Positions 40,700 to 52,039 of a stretch of DNA of 64,000 nucleotides are shown piece after piece (positions within the stretch are counted from its first letter, which is position 1; each line of letters opens with the position of its first letter). The notes below the pieces were generated by a model, which was not told the DNA's origin, made no database searches, and worked only from the letters and a program-made list of their open reading frames with translations. The position numbers and the translations under genes are program-made. This DNA is from Microbaculum marinisediminis (GTDB taxonomy: Bacteria; Pseudomonadota; Alphaproteobacteria; Rhizobiales; Tepidamorphaceae), in the NCBI RefSeq assembly GCF_025397915.1, contig NZ_JALIDZ010000004.1, positions 494,868-558,867 of the forward strand, in the 5' to 3' direction.

Positions 40700-41092
40700 C
40701 TATTTGAATGCCTCGTCGACGGGCACCTGCAGGCCGTTGACGAGCCGGTTGGTCTCGTTGGCCATGCCGACCACGGCGATCAGCTCCATCAGCATCTCGT
40801 CGGTCATGCCCTTGGCGCGGGCCGACGCGGTGTGCGAGCGGATGCAGTATTCGCAGTTGTTTGTGGCGGAAACGGCTACGTAGATCATCTCCTTGACCAG
40901 CGGGTCGAGGGCGCCGGGGGCCATCACTTCCTTGACGCTTTCCCAGGTGCGCCTGAGCAGGACCGGATCATGGGCGAGCGCGCGCCAGAAATTGTTGACG
41001 AAATCGGTGTTGCGGGTCTTGCGGATGTCGTCGAACACGGCGCGCGCCTCGGGCGAGGCGGCGGCGTCATCGAGGATCGGCACGATGGTCAT
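40700..41092 (-). CDS. Carboxymuconolactone decarboxylase (AhpD-like) family protein
   Basis: A 130-residue helical protein. The AhpD-type redox motif is complete: C80-E-Y-C83 with H87 (NNCEYCIRSHTASA). Such proteins are peroxidase partners or alkylhydroperoxidases; true carboxymuconolactone decarboxylases lack the CxxC, so an antioxidant role is more likely. It starts at ATG 41092 and is separated from rppH by 53 bases on the same strand. Confidence 0.85.
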   Translation of the reverse strand: MTIVPILDDAAASPEARAVFDDIRKTRNTDFVNNFWRALAHDPVLLRRTWESVKEVMAPGALDPLVKEMIYVAVSATNNCEYCIRSHTASARAKGMTDEMLMELIAVVGMANETNRLVNGLQVPVDEAFK

Positions 41093-41145
41093 GGCGGTCG
41101 GCTCCCTGGTCGGTTCGGTCGGCGAAAGGTCGGACGCCGTCGGCC

Positions 41146-41658
41146 CTATTTAAGCGCATCGGCGAATTCGGCGACAATGCGACGATAGACGTCGCGTTTG
41201 AACGGCACCACCAGCTCGGTCAGCTCTTCGAGCGGCGCCCATTTCCAGGCATTGAACTCGGCCTTGTGGTGGCCGCCGCCGGGCGTGAGGATGTCGATCT
41301 CGGACTCCTCGCCGGTGAAGCGCAGCAGATACCATTTCTGCGTCTGGCCGCGGTAGCGCCCCTTCCAGGCCTTGCCCACCAGTTCGGGCGGCAGGTCGTA
41401 GCGGATCCAGTCCCGGGATTCGGCGACAAGGCGCACCGAGCGGATGCTGGTTTCCTCGTAGAGCTCCCGGTAGACGGCCTCCAGCGGGTCCTCGCCGTCG
41501 TCGATGCCGCCCTGCGGCATCTGCCACCAGGTTCCAGGCCCTTCCGGCTCCTCGGGCCCGTCGGCGCGGTGGCCGATGAAGACCAGCCCGTCGCCGTTGA
41601 CGACGAGCGCGCCGACGCAGGGGCGGTAGGGAAGGGTTTCCGGGTCGGTTTTCGCCAT
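41146..41658 (-). CDS. rppH: RNA pyrophosphohydrolase
   Basis: A 170-residue Nudix hydrolase. The Nudix box is [20 protein letters not shown], preceded by WWQMPQ, and the overall profile ([21 protein letters not shown], then [13 protein letters not shown] end [13 protein letters not shown]) is that of RppH/IalA. It removes pyrophosphate from mRNA 5' ends to trigger decay; in Bartonella the orthologue is the invasion-associated IalA. It lies after the polysaccharide deacetylase and ctpA genes, the conserved rhizobial order. Confidence 0.93.
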   Translation of the reverse strand: MAKTDPETLPYRPCVGALVVNGDGLVFIGHRADGPEEPEGPGTWWQMPQGGIDDGEDPLEAVYRELYEETSIRSVRLVAESRDWIRYDLPPELVGKAWKGRYRGQTQKWYLLRFTGEESEIDILTPGGGHHKAEFNAWKWAPLEELTELVVPFKRDVYRRIVAEFADALK

Positions 41659-41838
41659 GGCTGATCCTGTTGGCCGATCCCGCGGGCGGATGCGGGCCTT
41701 GACCGGGGTTTTCTCGCGGTCCGCGGCATTCCTACGGTCCGCGATGTTCTTATGGTTCGGGGGATTTCTGACAGCCCGGGGCGATCTGTCAACCGGCGTG
41801 TGCCACCGCGGGCGCAGGCGCGGCGCTGGATGTCGCCC

Positions 41839-43023
41839 TCAGGTCTCGCCGCCGCTTGCCGCCGCGCTGGCGGGGATCAGCACGATGCCCTTGCCCTGGA
41901 GCCCGTCGGCCCAGGCGTCGATGGCGTCGATGGCGATCGGAAGGCCGGAGGCGACGCCGACGGCGACACCCTTCTGCCGGGCGATGTCCTCGAGCCGGGC
42001 GAGCTGCGCGTCGATATCGGCGCGCGCGGGCACCGCGTCGACGACGATATCGGCCTTCGCGAAGGGCAGGCCGACCTCCGAGGCGATACGCCCGGCGACC
42101 GAGCGAGACGACGACCCGTCATCGACATAGATGAGGCCGCGGTCGCGCAGTTCGCCGAGCATCGGGCGCAGCGACTGGTCGGACGCGGTGAAGCGGGCGC
42201 CCATGTAGTTGACGATGCCGACATACCCGGTGAAGCGGCTCATCACCCAGTGCAGGCGGTCGCGGTTCTGGTCGACGCTGAGGCCGGTCAGAAGCGTGTG
42301 CGGGCCGGGATCGTTGTCGGGATAGTCATAGGGCTCCAGCGGCACCTGCAGCGCGAGCTCGTGCCCGGCCTGGCGGGCCCGGCCGGTCAGGCGATCGGTC
42401 TCGTCGCCATAGGGCGCGAAGGCCAGCGTCACCTCGCGCGGCAGCCGGTCGATGGCGGCTTCCGTCGCGGTGGTCGACAGGCCCATACCGCCGATCAGGA
42501 TGGCGATCCGCGGCCGGTCCTCGCCGATCGTTCCCCTGGCGGCGGAATAGACCTCGGCGGCGCGGCGGCCGTCGCGGTCGATGACCGGCAGAGGCCCGTA
42601 GGGGCCGCTTTCGAGAAGGCTGGTGTCGAGCGAGGCCTGCACGGTTCCGCCGGACGCGGGGCTGGCTCCCGGGGATGCGGAGCCTGTGTAGTTGGAGGGT
42701 GCGGCAAGCGGATCGGAGATGACGATGTCGGCCGGCGGCTGGCTGTGGCCGCTCGGCAGCGGCTCGGCCTCGCGCGAATCCACGGTCGGCCGGATGCCGA
42801 GATCGTCGCCGCTGTCGGCCTGGATCGCGGTGGGATGGTCGAGCGCGACGACCACGACGGGCTCGCCGCCATGCGGATCGTCGACGAAGATCAGCCATCC
42901 GACCACGAACAGGGCGAGGGCGCCCGTCAGGACAAGCAGGGAGCCAAGCACGGTGACGCGGCTCAGCCGCTTGCGCCACACCTGCCAGAATCCCCCTGGC
43001 GAAGTCAGATCATCCGCCGCCAT
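41839..43023 (-). CDS. Divergent polysaccharide deacetylase family protein
   Basis: A 394-residue protein with a cytoplasmic N-terminus (about 24 residues), a transmembrane helix at about 25-48, a low-complexity periplasmic linker and a C-terminal domain from about residue 165 that opens IAILIGGMGLSTTATEAAIDRLP and continues VTLAFAPYGDETDRL, LQVPLEPYDYPDNDPGPHTLL and GIVNYMGARFTA. These are signatures of the divergent polysaccharide deacetylase family (DUF610). It follows envC and ctpA on the same strand, suggesting cell-envelope work; catalytic activity is not established for the family. Confidence 0.87.
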   Translation of the reverse strand: MAADDLTSPGGFWQVWRKRLSRVTVLGSLLVLTGALALFVVGWLIFVDDPHGGEPVVVVALDHPTAIQADSGDDLGIRPTVDSREAEPLPSGHSQPPADIVISDPLAAPSNYTGSASPGASPASGGTVQASLDTSLLESGPYGPLPVIDRDGRRAAEVYSAARGTIGEDRPRIAILIGGMGLSTTATEAAIDRLPREVTLAFAPYGDETDRLTGRARQAGHELALQVPLEPYDYPDNDPGPHTLLTGLSVDQNRDRLHWVMSRFTGYVGIVNYMGARFTASDQSLRPMLGELRDRGLIYVDDGSSSRSVAGRIASEVGLPFAKADIVVDAVPARADIDAQLARLEDIARQKGVAVGVASGLPIAIDAIDAWADGLQGKGIVLIPASAAASGGET

Positions 43024-43197
43024 GATCCATCCGTTGCAACGGTCGCTTTACCCAGGGTCGCTGTACCCCGATCTCGGGTCCCGCCCCGCAGAAGTTCGGG
43101 CCGGAAACCGGGATCGGGAATTGGGCCCCGGGGGGGCCTGGAGCCAGGCACCTCGCGGCGGGCCTCTCGCCGCGACGTCGCCTGAAGCCTCAGCCCG

Positions 43198-44523
43198 TCA
43201 GTTGGGCACGCCCGCGCCCGGATCCGGCGGGAACAGGCTGTTGACCTGGACCCCGCGCAACAGGTCGAGCGCGTAGTTCAGTTGCTTGTCCTTTTCCTTC
43301 TCCGGCGGGATGTAGGCGGACGACCCGCCCTCTTCCTTGCCGGCTTCCGACTGCAGATGCCCGCGCAGCGACGACTCGCCCTTCGACGTGGTCGCGCCCT
43401 TCAGCTCCTCGGGCACCTCCTGCTCGATGATGATATCGGGCTCGATGCCCTTGGCCTGGATCGAGCGGCCGGAGGGGGTGTAGTAGCGCGCGGTGGTGAG
43501 CCGGAGCGCGCCGTTGGAGCCCAGCGGGATGATCGTCTGCACCGATCCCTTGCCGAAGGACCGCGTTCCCACGACGGTCGCGCGGCGGTGATCCTGCAGC
43601 GCGCCGGCGACGATCTCGGAGGCCGAGGCCGACCCGCCGTTGATCAGCACGATGACCGGCTTGCCCTTGATCAGGTCGCCGGAACGGGCGTTGTAGCGCT
43701 GGCTCTCGTCGGTGTTACGGCCGCGGGTCGAGACGATCTCGCCGCGATCGAGGAACGTGTCGGAGACGGCGATGGCCTGGTCGAGCAATCCGCCGGGATT
43801 GTTGCGCAGGTCGATGACGAAGCCCTTGAGCTTGTCCGCCGGAATCTCGCCCTCGAGGCTCTCGATGGCGGTCTTCAGGTTTTCGAAGGTCTGCTCGTTG
43901 AACTGGGTGATGCGGATATAGCCGACATCGTCCTCGGTGTTGGAGCGCACGGCGCGGATCTGGATGATGTCGCGCACCACCGTGATCTCGACCGGCTCGT
44001 CGGCGCCTTCGCGCCGGATCGTCAGCTCGATCGGGGTGTTGACCCGGCCGCGCATCTTCTCGACCGCCTCCGAAAGGGTCAGGCCGAGCACCGCCTCGCC
44101 GTCGAGATGGGTGATGAGGTCGCCGGCCATGACGCCGGCGCGGGCGGCCGGCGTGTCGTCGATCGGCGTGACCACCTTGACCAGGCCGTCCTCCATCGTG
44201 ACCTCGATGCCGAGGCCGCCGAACTCGCCGCGGGTCTGCACCTGCATGTCGCGGTAGTTCTTGGGCGACATGTAGCTGGAATGCGGATCGAGCGCCGCCA
44301 GCATGCCGTTGATCGCCGACTCGACGAGCTGCGCGTCGTCGGGCTGCTCGACATAGTCCGCCTTGACGCGTTCGAAGACGTCGCCGAACAGGTTCAACTG
44401 GCGATAGGTGTCGGCATTGCCGGCGGCTTCCGCCGCTCCGCTCATGTGCCAAGGCTGCGACACCGCGAAGGTCGCGGCCGCACCCACCATCATTCCCAGC
44501 ACTAGTATCGTCGTTCTACGCAT
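43198..44523 (-). CDS. ctpA: Carboxyl-terminal processing protease (S41 family)
   Basis: A 441-residue periplasmic protease. N-terminal signal/anchor (MRRTTILVLGMMVGAAATF), a PDZ domain at about 85-165 (GLGIEVTMEDGLVKVVTPIDDTPA), and the S41 core with catalytic serine in INGGSASASEIV and lysine in RSFGKGSVQTI. It cleaves proteins from the C-terminus. Its ATG overlaps the envC stop (TAATG), so the two are translationally coupled, matching the known functional link between EnvC-type activators and processing proteases. Confidence 0.94.
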   Translation of the reverse strand: MRRTTILVLGMMVGAAATFAVSQPWHMSGAAEAAGNADTYRQLNLFGDVFERVKADYVEQPDDAQLVESAINGMLAALDPHSSYMSPKNYRDMQVQTRGEFGGLGIEVTMEDGLVKVVTPIDDTPAARAGVMAGDLITHLDGEAVLGLTLSEAVEKMRGRVNTPIELTIRREGADEPVEITVVRDIIQIRAVRSNTEDDVGYIRITQFNEQTFENLKTAIESLEGEIPADKLKGFVIDLRNNPGGLLDQAIAVSDTFLDRGEIVSTRGRNTDESQRYNARSGDLIKGKPVIVLINGGSASASEIVAGALQDHRRATVVGTRSFGKGSVQTIIPLGSNGALRLTTARYYTPSGRSIQAKGIEPDIIIEQEVPEELKGATTSKGESSLRGHLQSEAGKEEGGSSAYIPPEKEKDKQLNYALDLLRGVQVNSLFPPDPGAGVPN

Positions 44524-45860
44524 TATCCGCCTGCTCCCGTGCGGCCTTTCGCCCACCAAGGGGCGGGATCGATGGGGTGCCCATCCTTCCGAAATTCGAC
44601 ATACAGGACCGGCTGGCTTCGTCCGACAGTTATGCTTTCGGCGCTCGCCATCAATAGCCCGGCCATCTGTCCCACTGGTTCACCGGTCAATACGAACTGA
44701 CCCAGGTCAACCGCGATAGTCTCCATGCCGGCGAGCAATACATGATATCCGTCGCCGGCATTCAGGATCAAGAGTTGCCCGTAGGACCGGAACGGTCCCG
44801 CATAAACGACCCAACCGTCGCTCGGCGCGGTCACCTGGGCCCGCGCGCGCGTCGCGATCGAGATGCCGCGCGCCGGACTGCCGATCTCGTCCGGCGTGCC
44901 GAAATCGCGCGTCACCGCGCCTGTAACCGGCTTGGGAAGCAGGCCAACCGCCTGCGAAAAGGCGATTGCCGGCTCGAGCCGGGCCGGGTCGCGCAGGGCG
45001 CCGCGCGCCTGTTCCGGCGTTGCCCGCGGCCTCGCGGCGGCTTCCCGCTCGCGCCGGGCGACGGCGATCTCGCGGTCGATCGAGGCGATCAATTCTTCGA
45101 GATTACGCGCCTCCGCGGCAAGTTCTTTCGCCTTTTCGCGAATCGATCCGAGTTCTTCCTCGCCCTTCGCCACGGACTCCCGCTTGGCCTCCACGAGGGC
45201 GGCGATGCGGCGCCGTTCGCCGGCGAGATCACGCGACCGGGCCAGCAAACGCGCCTTTTCGGCGTCGATCTGCCGCTTCAGCCGGCCCATTTCCTCCAGA
45301 TCCCATGCCAGCGCCTCGGTCTCGATACGGACGCCGGGCAGGACGGCGCCGAGCAGAATCGCCGTGCGCACGGTCTTCAGGGCGTCGGAGGGCTCGACCA
45401 GAACCGCCGGCGGCGGCCTGCGGCCCATGCGCTGCAGGGCGCCGAGCAGTTCCGACAGCAGGCCCGAGCGGGCGCGGAACGAGGCGCGCAATTCATCCTC
45501 GCGCTGCTCAAGCTCATCGATGCGGTCCTCGACCGCGTCGATGGAGGCCTCGATGTCCTGCACGCGCGCGGCGGTCTCGATCAGCTGCTCGTTGAGCGCG
45601 ACGCGGTCCTTGCGCAGGGTCTCGATCTCGGCGGCGAGCGCGGCTTCGGCGGCGTGCTGGGACTCGATGTCCCTGCGCAGGGCCTCCAGCGCCTTCTCCT
45701 TCTCGACCCGCTTGATATCGGCCGCCTGCTTCTCGGAGGCCACCTGCTCGGCGGCTGGCTGCTCGGCGTTCGCGGCCGGAATCGGGACGCACGTCAGGGC
45801 GGCCGTGGCGAGGAACGCCGCGACCGCCGGAACCCGGCGCGTCGAAACACGGAATCGCAT
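44523..45860 (-). CDS. envC: Murein hydrolase activator EnvC family protein
   Basis: A 445-residue periplasmic protein: signal peptide (about 1-30, ending PAANAEQ), a long coiled coil (about 35-290, heptad-rich Lys/Glu/Leu) and a C-terminal LytM/M23 domain. The M23 metal ligands are not recognisable: the usual HxxxD region reads SPARGISIATRA and the HxH region reads YHVLLAGM, so the domain is probably a catalytically dead activator of amidases. ATG at 45860 gives a good signal peptide; the frame is open to 45917. It is coupled to ctpA. Confidence 0.9.
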   Translation of the reverse strand: MRFRVSTRRVPAVAAFLATAALTCVPIPAANAEQPAAEQVASEKQAADIKRVEKEKALEALRRDIESQHAAEAALAAEIETLRKDRVALNEQLIETAARVQDIEASIDAVEDRIDELEQREDELRASFRARSGLLSELLGALQRMGRRPPPAVLVEPSDALKTVRTAILLGAVLPGVRIETEALAWDLEEMGRLKRQIDAEKARLLARSRDLAGERRRIAALVEAKRESVAKGEEELGSIREKAKELAAEARNLEELIASIDREIAVARREREAAARPRATPEQARGALRDPARLEPAIAFSQAVGLLPKPVTGAVTRDFGTPDEIGSPARGISIATRARAQVTAPSDGWVVYAGPFRSYGQLLILNAGDGYHVLLAGMETIAVDLGQFVLTGEPVGQMAGLLMASAESITVGRSQPVLYVEFRKDGHPIDPAPWWAKGRTGAGG

Positions 45861-45960
45861 GGGGCCGATACTAGGGTCCTGAGCGTTAACGGGTTGATAA
45901 CCGTATCTTTGCGGCAAGAACGCGGCCGGCGCCAGTTAAGATCCGTCCATGTTCCCGGTC

Positions 45961-46050
45961 GATCCGCTCCGGGCCGATCCGCTCCGGGCCGATCAGTTCC
46001 GGGCCGATAAATTCCGGGCCGGCCATGTTCGCGACAGGCCATGTTCGCGA
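45961..46050. repeat. Short tandem repeats between rlmH and envC
   Basis: Four consecutive 15-bp units of the form GATCCGCTCCGGGCC (45961-46020; the last two vary in the middle), followed by two direct copies of GGCCATGTTCGCGA (46021-46034 and 46037-46050). They fill the rlmH-envC spacer and are not part of either coding sequence. Confidence 0.85.
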
Positions 46051-46063
46051 TTGGCCTGGGGGC

Positions 46064-46531
46064 CTAGGCGCGATGATAGGGGTGGCCGGACAGGATCGTC
46101 ACCGCCCGGTAGAGCTGTTCGGCGAGCATGGCGCGCACGAGCTGGTGCGGCCAGGTCATCGCGCCGAAGGACAGCAGCAGATCGGCGCCGTTACGCGCCG
46201 CCTTGCCGTGGCCGTCCGGGCCGCCGATCAGGAACGCGGTGGCGGGCGCGCCCTGATCGCGCCAGTCGCCGAGGAGGCCGGCGAAGGTCTCGCTCGAGAC
46301 GGTCTTGCCGCGCTCGTCGAGGACGATGCGCCGCGATCCCGGTTTCATGCGGGCAAGCAGGGCGTCGGCTTCCCAGTCGGCGCTCCTGCCATCGGGAAGC
46401 TCGCCGACGGCGAAGCCGCTCAGGCCGATCGTCCGGCCGCCGCCGCGGGCGCGCTCCAGATAGCGCTCGACAAGGGTGTGTTCGCCGCCTCCCGCCTTGA
46501 GGCGCCCGACGGCGAGGATATCGATTCTCAT
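46064..46531 (-). CDS. rlmH: 23S rRNA pseudouridine-1915 N3-methyltransferase
   Basis: A 155-residue SPOUT-fold methyltransferase. The knot motifs are clear: RRIVLDERGKTVSSETFA, FLIGGPDGHG and the C-terminal LSFGAMTWPHQLVRAMLAEQLYRA...GHPYHRA. It methylates pseudouridine 1915 of 23S rRNA on assembled 70S ribosomes. It follows rsfS by 45 bases on the same strand, the conserved rsfS-rlmH pair. Confidence 0.95.
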   Translation of the reverse strand: MRIDILAVGRLKAGGGEHTLVERYLERARGGGRTIGLSGFAVGELPDGRSADWEADALLARMKPGSRRIVLDERGKTVSSETFAGLLGDWRDQGAPATAFLIGGPDGHGKAARNGADLLLSFGAMTWPHQLVRAMLAEQLYRAVTILSGHPYHRA

Positions 46532-46576
46532 GGTGCCGCCGGCGGCGTCAAAACCGCCGGCCCGGTCAGAGGCGCG

Positions 46577-46894
46577 TCAGATCACCGCCCGTTCGCGCGG
46601 GATTTCCGAGGACCACATCTTCTCCAGATTGTAGAAGGCGCGGACTTCGGGGCGGAACAGGTGGACGATGACGTTGCCGGCGTCGATCAGCACCCAGTCG
46701 CAGGTCTGGAGGCCCTCGACGGCGGCCTTGCCGTGGCCGGCCTCCTTGAGCGCCCGCAGCACGCGATCGGCCACGGCGCCGACATGCCGGTCCGACCGCC
46801 CGGAGGCGACGACCATGGTGTCGGCGATCGACGATTTTCCAACGAGATCGATGGTGACGATGTCTTCGGCCTTGCCGTCTTCCAGCGCGGCCAC
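46577..46894 (-). CDS. rsfS: Ribosomal silencing factor RsfS
   Basis: RsfS blocks 30S-50S joining by binding L14. The conserved core is complete: AEDIVTIDLVGKSSIADTMVVASGRSDRHV split here for brevity, then GLQTCDWVLIDAGNVIVHLF and FYNLEKMW. The annotated GTG at 46894 gives only 105 residues and cuts the first helix; the frame stays open upstream to 47010 and encodes LLETIVAALEDG-like sequence before the GTG. A CTG at 46991-46993 has GAGAGGT eight bases upstream, while an ATG at 47012 is out of frame. The start is therefore unresolved. Confidence 0.88.
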   Translation of the reverse strand: MAALEDGKAEDIVTIDLVGKSSIADTMVVASGRSDRHVGAVADRVLRALKEAGHGKAAVEGLQTCDWVLIDAGNVIVHLFRPEVRAFYNLEKMWSSEIPRERAVI

Positions 46895-47117
46895 GATCGT
46901 CTCTAGCAGACCGTCCGACGGATCTACCTGCCGGCCAGCCGCAACGGGAGGCGCGCCGCGGACGACGCCCTCAGCGGTGTTCGATGGTGTCAGGGGTTCT
47001 ACCTCTCGTCATACCATCCGAGATCAGCGGCGGCTCCGCAGGGGCGAAGCACTGCCGTGCCTCTAAGATAAGGCACGTCCCGTGACAATTTCAATAAGCG
47101 CGATACTTGGGGGCTTT

Positions 47118-47786
47118 TCACGTCGATTGCCCCGTTTCCGCCTGGCCGGCGCGCCGGAGCTGGGTGGAGGACAGCGGCGAGCGGCGTCCGTGCAGGAAAA
47201 CCCAGGCCGGCGGGGCGCGGTCGGCCAGCGTCGCGGCGTCGGATTCGTCGACGCGGTAGCGGGCGAGCCAGTTCGCCGCGCGCCCGGCGATGGCGTGCAG
47301 GGTGTTGCCGGGCCGGTCGATCACGGCGATCGGCACCATCCCGGCGATCTCCTGCCAGGCGTGCCAGCGGTGGAAGCTCGGCAGGTTGTCGGCCCCCATC
47401 AGCCAGACGAAGCGGAGCGTCGGGCAGCGCTCGGTGAGGAAGCGCAGGGTGTCGCGGGTGCGGCTGACACCGACGTCGGCCTCGAGCGAGGTGACGCGGA
47501 TGCGCGGATGGCGGGCGATCAGGCCGGCCTCGGCGATGCGCTCGGCCATGGGTCGGAGCGCGGCGGGGTCCTTCAGCGGATTGCCCGGCGTCACCAGCCA
47601 CCAGACCGCGTCGAGGCGCAGCCGGTGCAGGGCGAGCTCGCTGATCAGCCGGTGGCCGGCATGCGGCGGATTGAACGAGCCGCCGAGCAGGCCGATGCGC
47701 TGGCCCGAGCCGTAGGGCGGCAGCGCCGGCCAAACCGGGCTCGTATCGGGCCTGCGCGCCTGGCGCCTGGCGGATTTCCGGTTCAC
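47118..47786 (-). CDS. nadD: Nicotinate-nucleotide adenylyltransferase
   Basis: A 222-residue nucleotidyltransferase of NAD synthesis (NaMN to NaAD). The (T/H)xGH-type active site reads LLGGSFNPPHAGHRLISE at about 33-50, followed by WWLVTPGNPLKD and WLMGADNLPSFHRW; the C-terminal RRSPLSSTQLR is the ISSTxIR variant. An N-terminal basic extension of about 30 residues precedes the core. It lies between proA and rsfS, the conserved rhizobial order. Confidence 0.94.
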   Translation of the reverse strand: MNRKSARRQARRPDTSPVWPALPPYGSGQRIGLLGGSFNPPHAGHRLISELALHRLRLDAVWWLVTPGNPLKDPAALRPMAERIAEAGLIARHPRIRVTSLEADVGVSRTRDTLRFLTERCPTLRFVWLMGADNLPSFHRWHAWQEIAGMVPIAVIDRPGNTLHAIAGRAANWLARYRVDESDAATLADRAPPAWVFLHGRRSPLSSTQLRRAGQAETGQST

Positions 47787-47814
47787 GGGCCTGCCAGCTC
47801 GCGGGCCTGTGCGC

Positions 47815-49119
47815 TCACGGGCGGGTCTGCCCGGTGCCGCGGACCCGGTACTTGAAGCTGGTGAGCTGCTCGACGCCGACCGGCCCGCGCGCGTGCATGC
47901 GGCCGGTGGCGATGCCGATCTCCGCGCCCATGCCGAACTCGCCGCCGTCGGCGAACTGGGTCGAGGCGTTGTGCAGCAGGATCGCGGAATCGACGCGGGC
48001 GAAGAACGCGTCCGCCGCGGCCTGGTCGTCGGTGATGATCGCCTCGGTGTGGCCGGAACTATGGGCGGCGATATGCGCGATGGCCGCGTCGAGGCCGTCG
48101 ACGACCCGGACGGCGATGATCGCGTCGAGGAACTCCTTGCCGAAGTCCTCGGGCTTCGCCGGGACGACGCGGGCGTCGGCGGCCTGCACGGTCTCGTCGC
48201 CGCGCACCTGGCAGCCCGCGTCGATCAGCGCGGCGACGATGGGCTTGAGGTGGGTGCCGGCCAGCGCGCGGTCGATCAGCAGCGTCTCGGCGGCGCCGCA
48301 GATGCCGGTGCGGCGCATCTTGGCGTTGATGACGACGGCTATCGCCATCTCCAGGTCGGCGGGGGCGTGGACATAGACGTGGCAGATGCCTTCCAGGTGG
48401 GCGAAGACCGGGACGCGAGCCTCCGTCTGGACGCGGCTCACCAGGCTCCTGCCGCCGCGCGGCACGATCACGTCGACATTGCCGTCGAGCCCCTTCAGCA
48501 TCTCGCCGACGGCGGCGCGGTCGGTGGTCGGCACGATCTGGATCGCGTCGGCGGGCAGGCCGGCGGCCCCAAGCCCCTCGGCGAGGCAGGCCTGGATCGC
48601 GCGGGCGGAGTGGAAACTCTCGGAGCCGGGGCGCAGGATCACCGCGTTGCCGGCCTTGAGGCACAGCGCGCCGGCGTCGGCGGTGACGTTGGGGCGGCTC
48701 TCGAAGATGACGCCGATGACGCCGAGCGGGGTGCGCACGCGCTCGATGTGCAGGCCGTTGGGCCGGTCCCATTCGGCGATCACCGCGCCGACCGGATCGG
48801 CGAGGGCGGCGATGTCCTCGATGCCCTTGGCCATCGCCTCGATGCGCGCGGGATCGAGCCTGAGCCGGTCGAGGAAGGCGGCGGCCGTGCCCTTGGCCTG
48901 CGCCGCCTGCACGTCGCCGGCGTTGGCCTCCAGGATCTCGGCGGTGCGGGCGCGCAGGGCGGCCGCCATCGCGGCCAGCGCGGCGTTCTTCTGCTCCGCC
49001 GGGGCGGTGGCGAGGCCGTGCGCGGCGGCGCGGGCGCGCCTGCCGAGACCGGCCATGACGGTCGCGATGTCGTCGTCGCGGGTCAACTCGTGCACTTCGG
49101 CAGCCATCTCGTCCCTCAT
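47815..49119 (-). CDS. proA: Gamma-glutamyl phosphate reductase
   Basis: A 434-residue aldehyde-dehydrogenase-fold enzyme of proline synthesis that reduces gamma-glutamyl phosphate to the semialdehyde. Signatures include [26 protein letters not shown] split over the NADP pocket and the catalytic cysteine region [16 protein letters not shown]. The ATG at 49119 overlaps the proB stop as ATGA, implying coupled translation; a second ATG at 49107 has GAGGG upstream and is an alternative. Confidence 0.95.
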   Translation of the reverse strand: MRDEMAAEVHELTRDDDIATVMAGLGRRARAAAHGLATAPAEQKNAALAAMAAALRARTAEILEANAGDVQAAQAKGTAAAFLDRLRLDPARIEAMAKGIEDIAALADPVGAVIAEWDRPNGLHIERVRTPLGVIGVIFESRPNVTADAGALCLKAGNAVILRPGSESFHSARAIQACLAEGLGAAGLPADAIQIVPTTDRAAVGEMLKGLDGNVDVIVPRGGRSLVSRVQTEARVPVFAHLEGICHVYVHAPADLEMAIAVVINAKMRRTGICGAAETLLIDRALAGTHLKPIVAALIDAGCQVRGDETVQAADARVVPAKPEDFGKEFLDAIIAVRVVDGLDAAIAHIAAHSSGHTEAIITDDQAAADAFFARVDSAILLHNASTQFADGGEFGMGAEIGIATGRMHARGPVGVEQLTSFKYRVRGTGQTRP

Positions 49120-50306
49120 ACCTTCTTTACCGTCAGATCGTCGCGATGGATCATCTCGGCGCGGCCAGCATAGCCCAGAATGCCGGAGATTTCCCGGCTG
49201 TTGCGGCCGAGGATCCGCTCGGCGTCGGCGCAGTCGTAGGCCGACAGGCCGCGGCCGATCTCGTTGCCGTCGCCGTCGCGGATCACCACGGCGTCGCCGC
49301 GGGCGAAGGTGCCCTCGACGCGGCGCACGCCGGCCGGCAGCAGGCTGCGGCCCGCCTTCAGCGCGGTGACCGCGCCGTCGTCGACGATCAGCGTGCCGCG
49401 CGGCTCGAGCGCGCCGGCGATCCATTTCTTGCGCGCGGCGACGGGATTGCCGTGCGGATGGAACCAGGTCGCCCGGCCGCCGGCGTCGATGGCGGCGAGC
49501 GGATGGTCGATATGGCCCGAGGCGATCGCCATGGCGGTGCCTGCGGCGGTGGCGATGCGGGCGGCCTCGATCTTGGTCTGCATGCCGCCGCGCGACAGGT
49601 CGGACCCGGCGGCACCCGCCATCGCCTCGATACGGGGCGTCACCGTCTCGACCTCGGCGATGAACTCGGCGTCCGGATCGGTCGCCGGCGGGGCGGTGTA
49701 GAGGCCGTCGACATCGGACAGCAGCACCAGGCAGTCGGCGCTCATCATGGTGGCGATGCGCGCGGCGAGGCGGTCGTTGTCGCCGTAGCGGATCTCGCTG
49801 GTGGCCACGGTGTCGTTCTCGTTGATGACCGGCACGGCCTTCAGCTTCAACAGCGTCGCCATGGTCGAGCGGGCGTTGAGATAGCGGCGCCGCTCCTCGG
49901 TGTCGCCGAGCGTGACGAGGATCTGGCCGGCCTGCAGGCCGTGGGCGCCGAGCGCCTCGGCCCAGGCGCGCGCCAGCGCGATCTGGCCGATGGCCGCGGC
50001 CGCCTGGCTTTCCTCGAGCTTCAGGCCGCCGCGTGGCATCCCCAGCACCGAACGGCCGAGCGCGATGGCGCCCGAGGAGACGATGATCATCTCAGCGCCG
50101 CCCCCGGCCAGCGTCGCCACGTCGGCGGCGAGCGCCGCCAGCCAGTCGCGCCTGAGGCCCTGCGCCGGGTCGACCAGCAGGGCGGAGCCGATCTTGACGA
50201 CGATGCGCCGGTGGGAAGACAGGCGCTTCTTCAGGTCCCCGCTCTTCACGGTTCGGGCCTTGCCGGTTCGGGTTTTTACGTCCCCTGTCCTTGTGTCCCT
50301 GGACAT
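49116..50306 (-). CDS. proB: Glutamate 5-kinase
   Basis: A 396-residue enzyme that phosphorylates glutamate in the first step of proline synthesis. The amino-acid-kinase domain has [26 protein letters not shown] and [19 protein letters not shown]; a C-terminal PUA domain follows from about residue 300 ([25 protein letters not shown] in two parts). The N-terminus is about 25 residues longer than usual and rich in Arg/Lys/Thr. GGAGG inside the obgE end precedes the ATG at 50306, five bases after the obgE stop. Confidence 0.94.
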   Translation of the reverse strand: MSRDTRTGDVKTRTGKARTVKSGDLKKRLSSHRRIVVKIGSALLVDPAQGLRRDWLAALAADVATLAGGGAEMIIVSSGAIALGRSVLGMPRGGLKLEESQAAAAIGQIALARAWAEALGAHGLQAGQILVTLGDTEERRRYLNARSTMATLLKLKAVPVINENDTVATSEIRYGDNDRLAARIATMMSADCLVLLSDVDGLYTAPPATDPDAEFIAEVETVTPRIEAMAGAAGSDLSRGGMQTKIEAARIATAAGTAMAIASGHIDHPLAAIDAGGRATWFHPHGNPVAARKKWIAGALEPRGTLIVDDGAVTALKAGRSLLPAGVRRVEGTFARGDAVVIRDGDGNEIGRGLSAYDCADAERILGRNSREISGILGYAGRAEMIHRDDLTVKKV

Positions 50307-50310
50307 GGCC

Positions 50311-51928
<1,618 letters not shown>

Positions 51929-51944
51929 GACGACGATCGGGCTT

Positions 51945-51984
51945 CAAAAACGAAAACAGGGGAGACGGCGACCCGTCTCCCCTG
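51945..51984 (-). terminator. Intrinsic terminator after rplU-rpmA
   Basis: On the minus strand CAGGGGAGACGG (51984-51973) pairs with CCGTCTCCCCTG (51968-51957), loop GTCG, followed by TTTTCGTTTTT. It lies 55 bases after the rpmA stop and before the GNAT gene, so obgE expression probably needs an additional promoter or read-through. Confidence 0.9.
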
Positions 51985-52039
51985 GCTTCGTGACGTGCGT
52001 GCGCCGGGGTCGACGAGGACACCGGCGGGAATACGCCGG

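Noticed and set aside
45794..46042. Small minus-strand frame encoding RPGADRPG-type repeats
   Set aside because: It is the translation of the 15-bp tandem repeats and overlaps the envC signal-peptide region; no ribosome-binding site.
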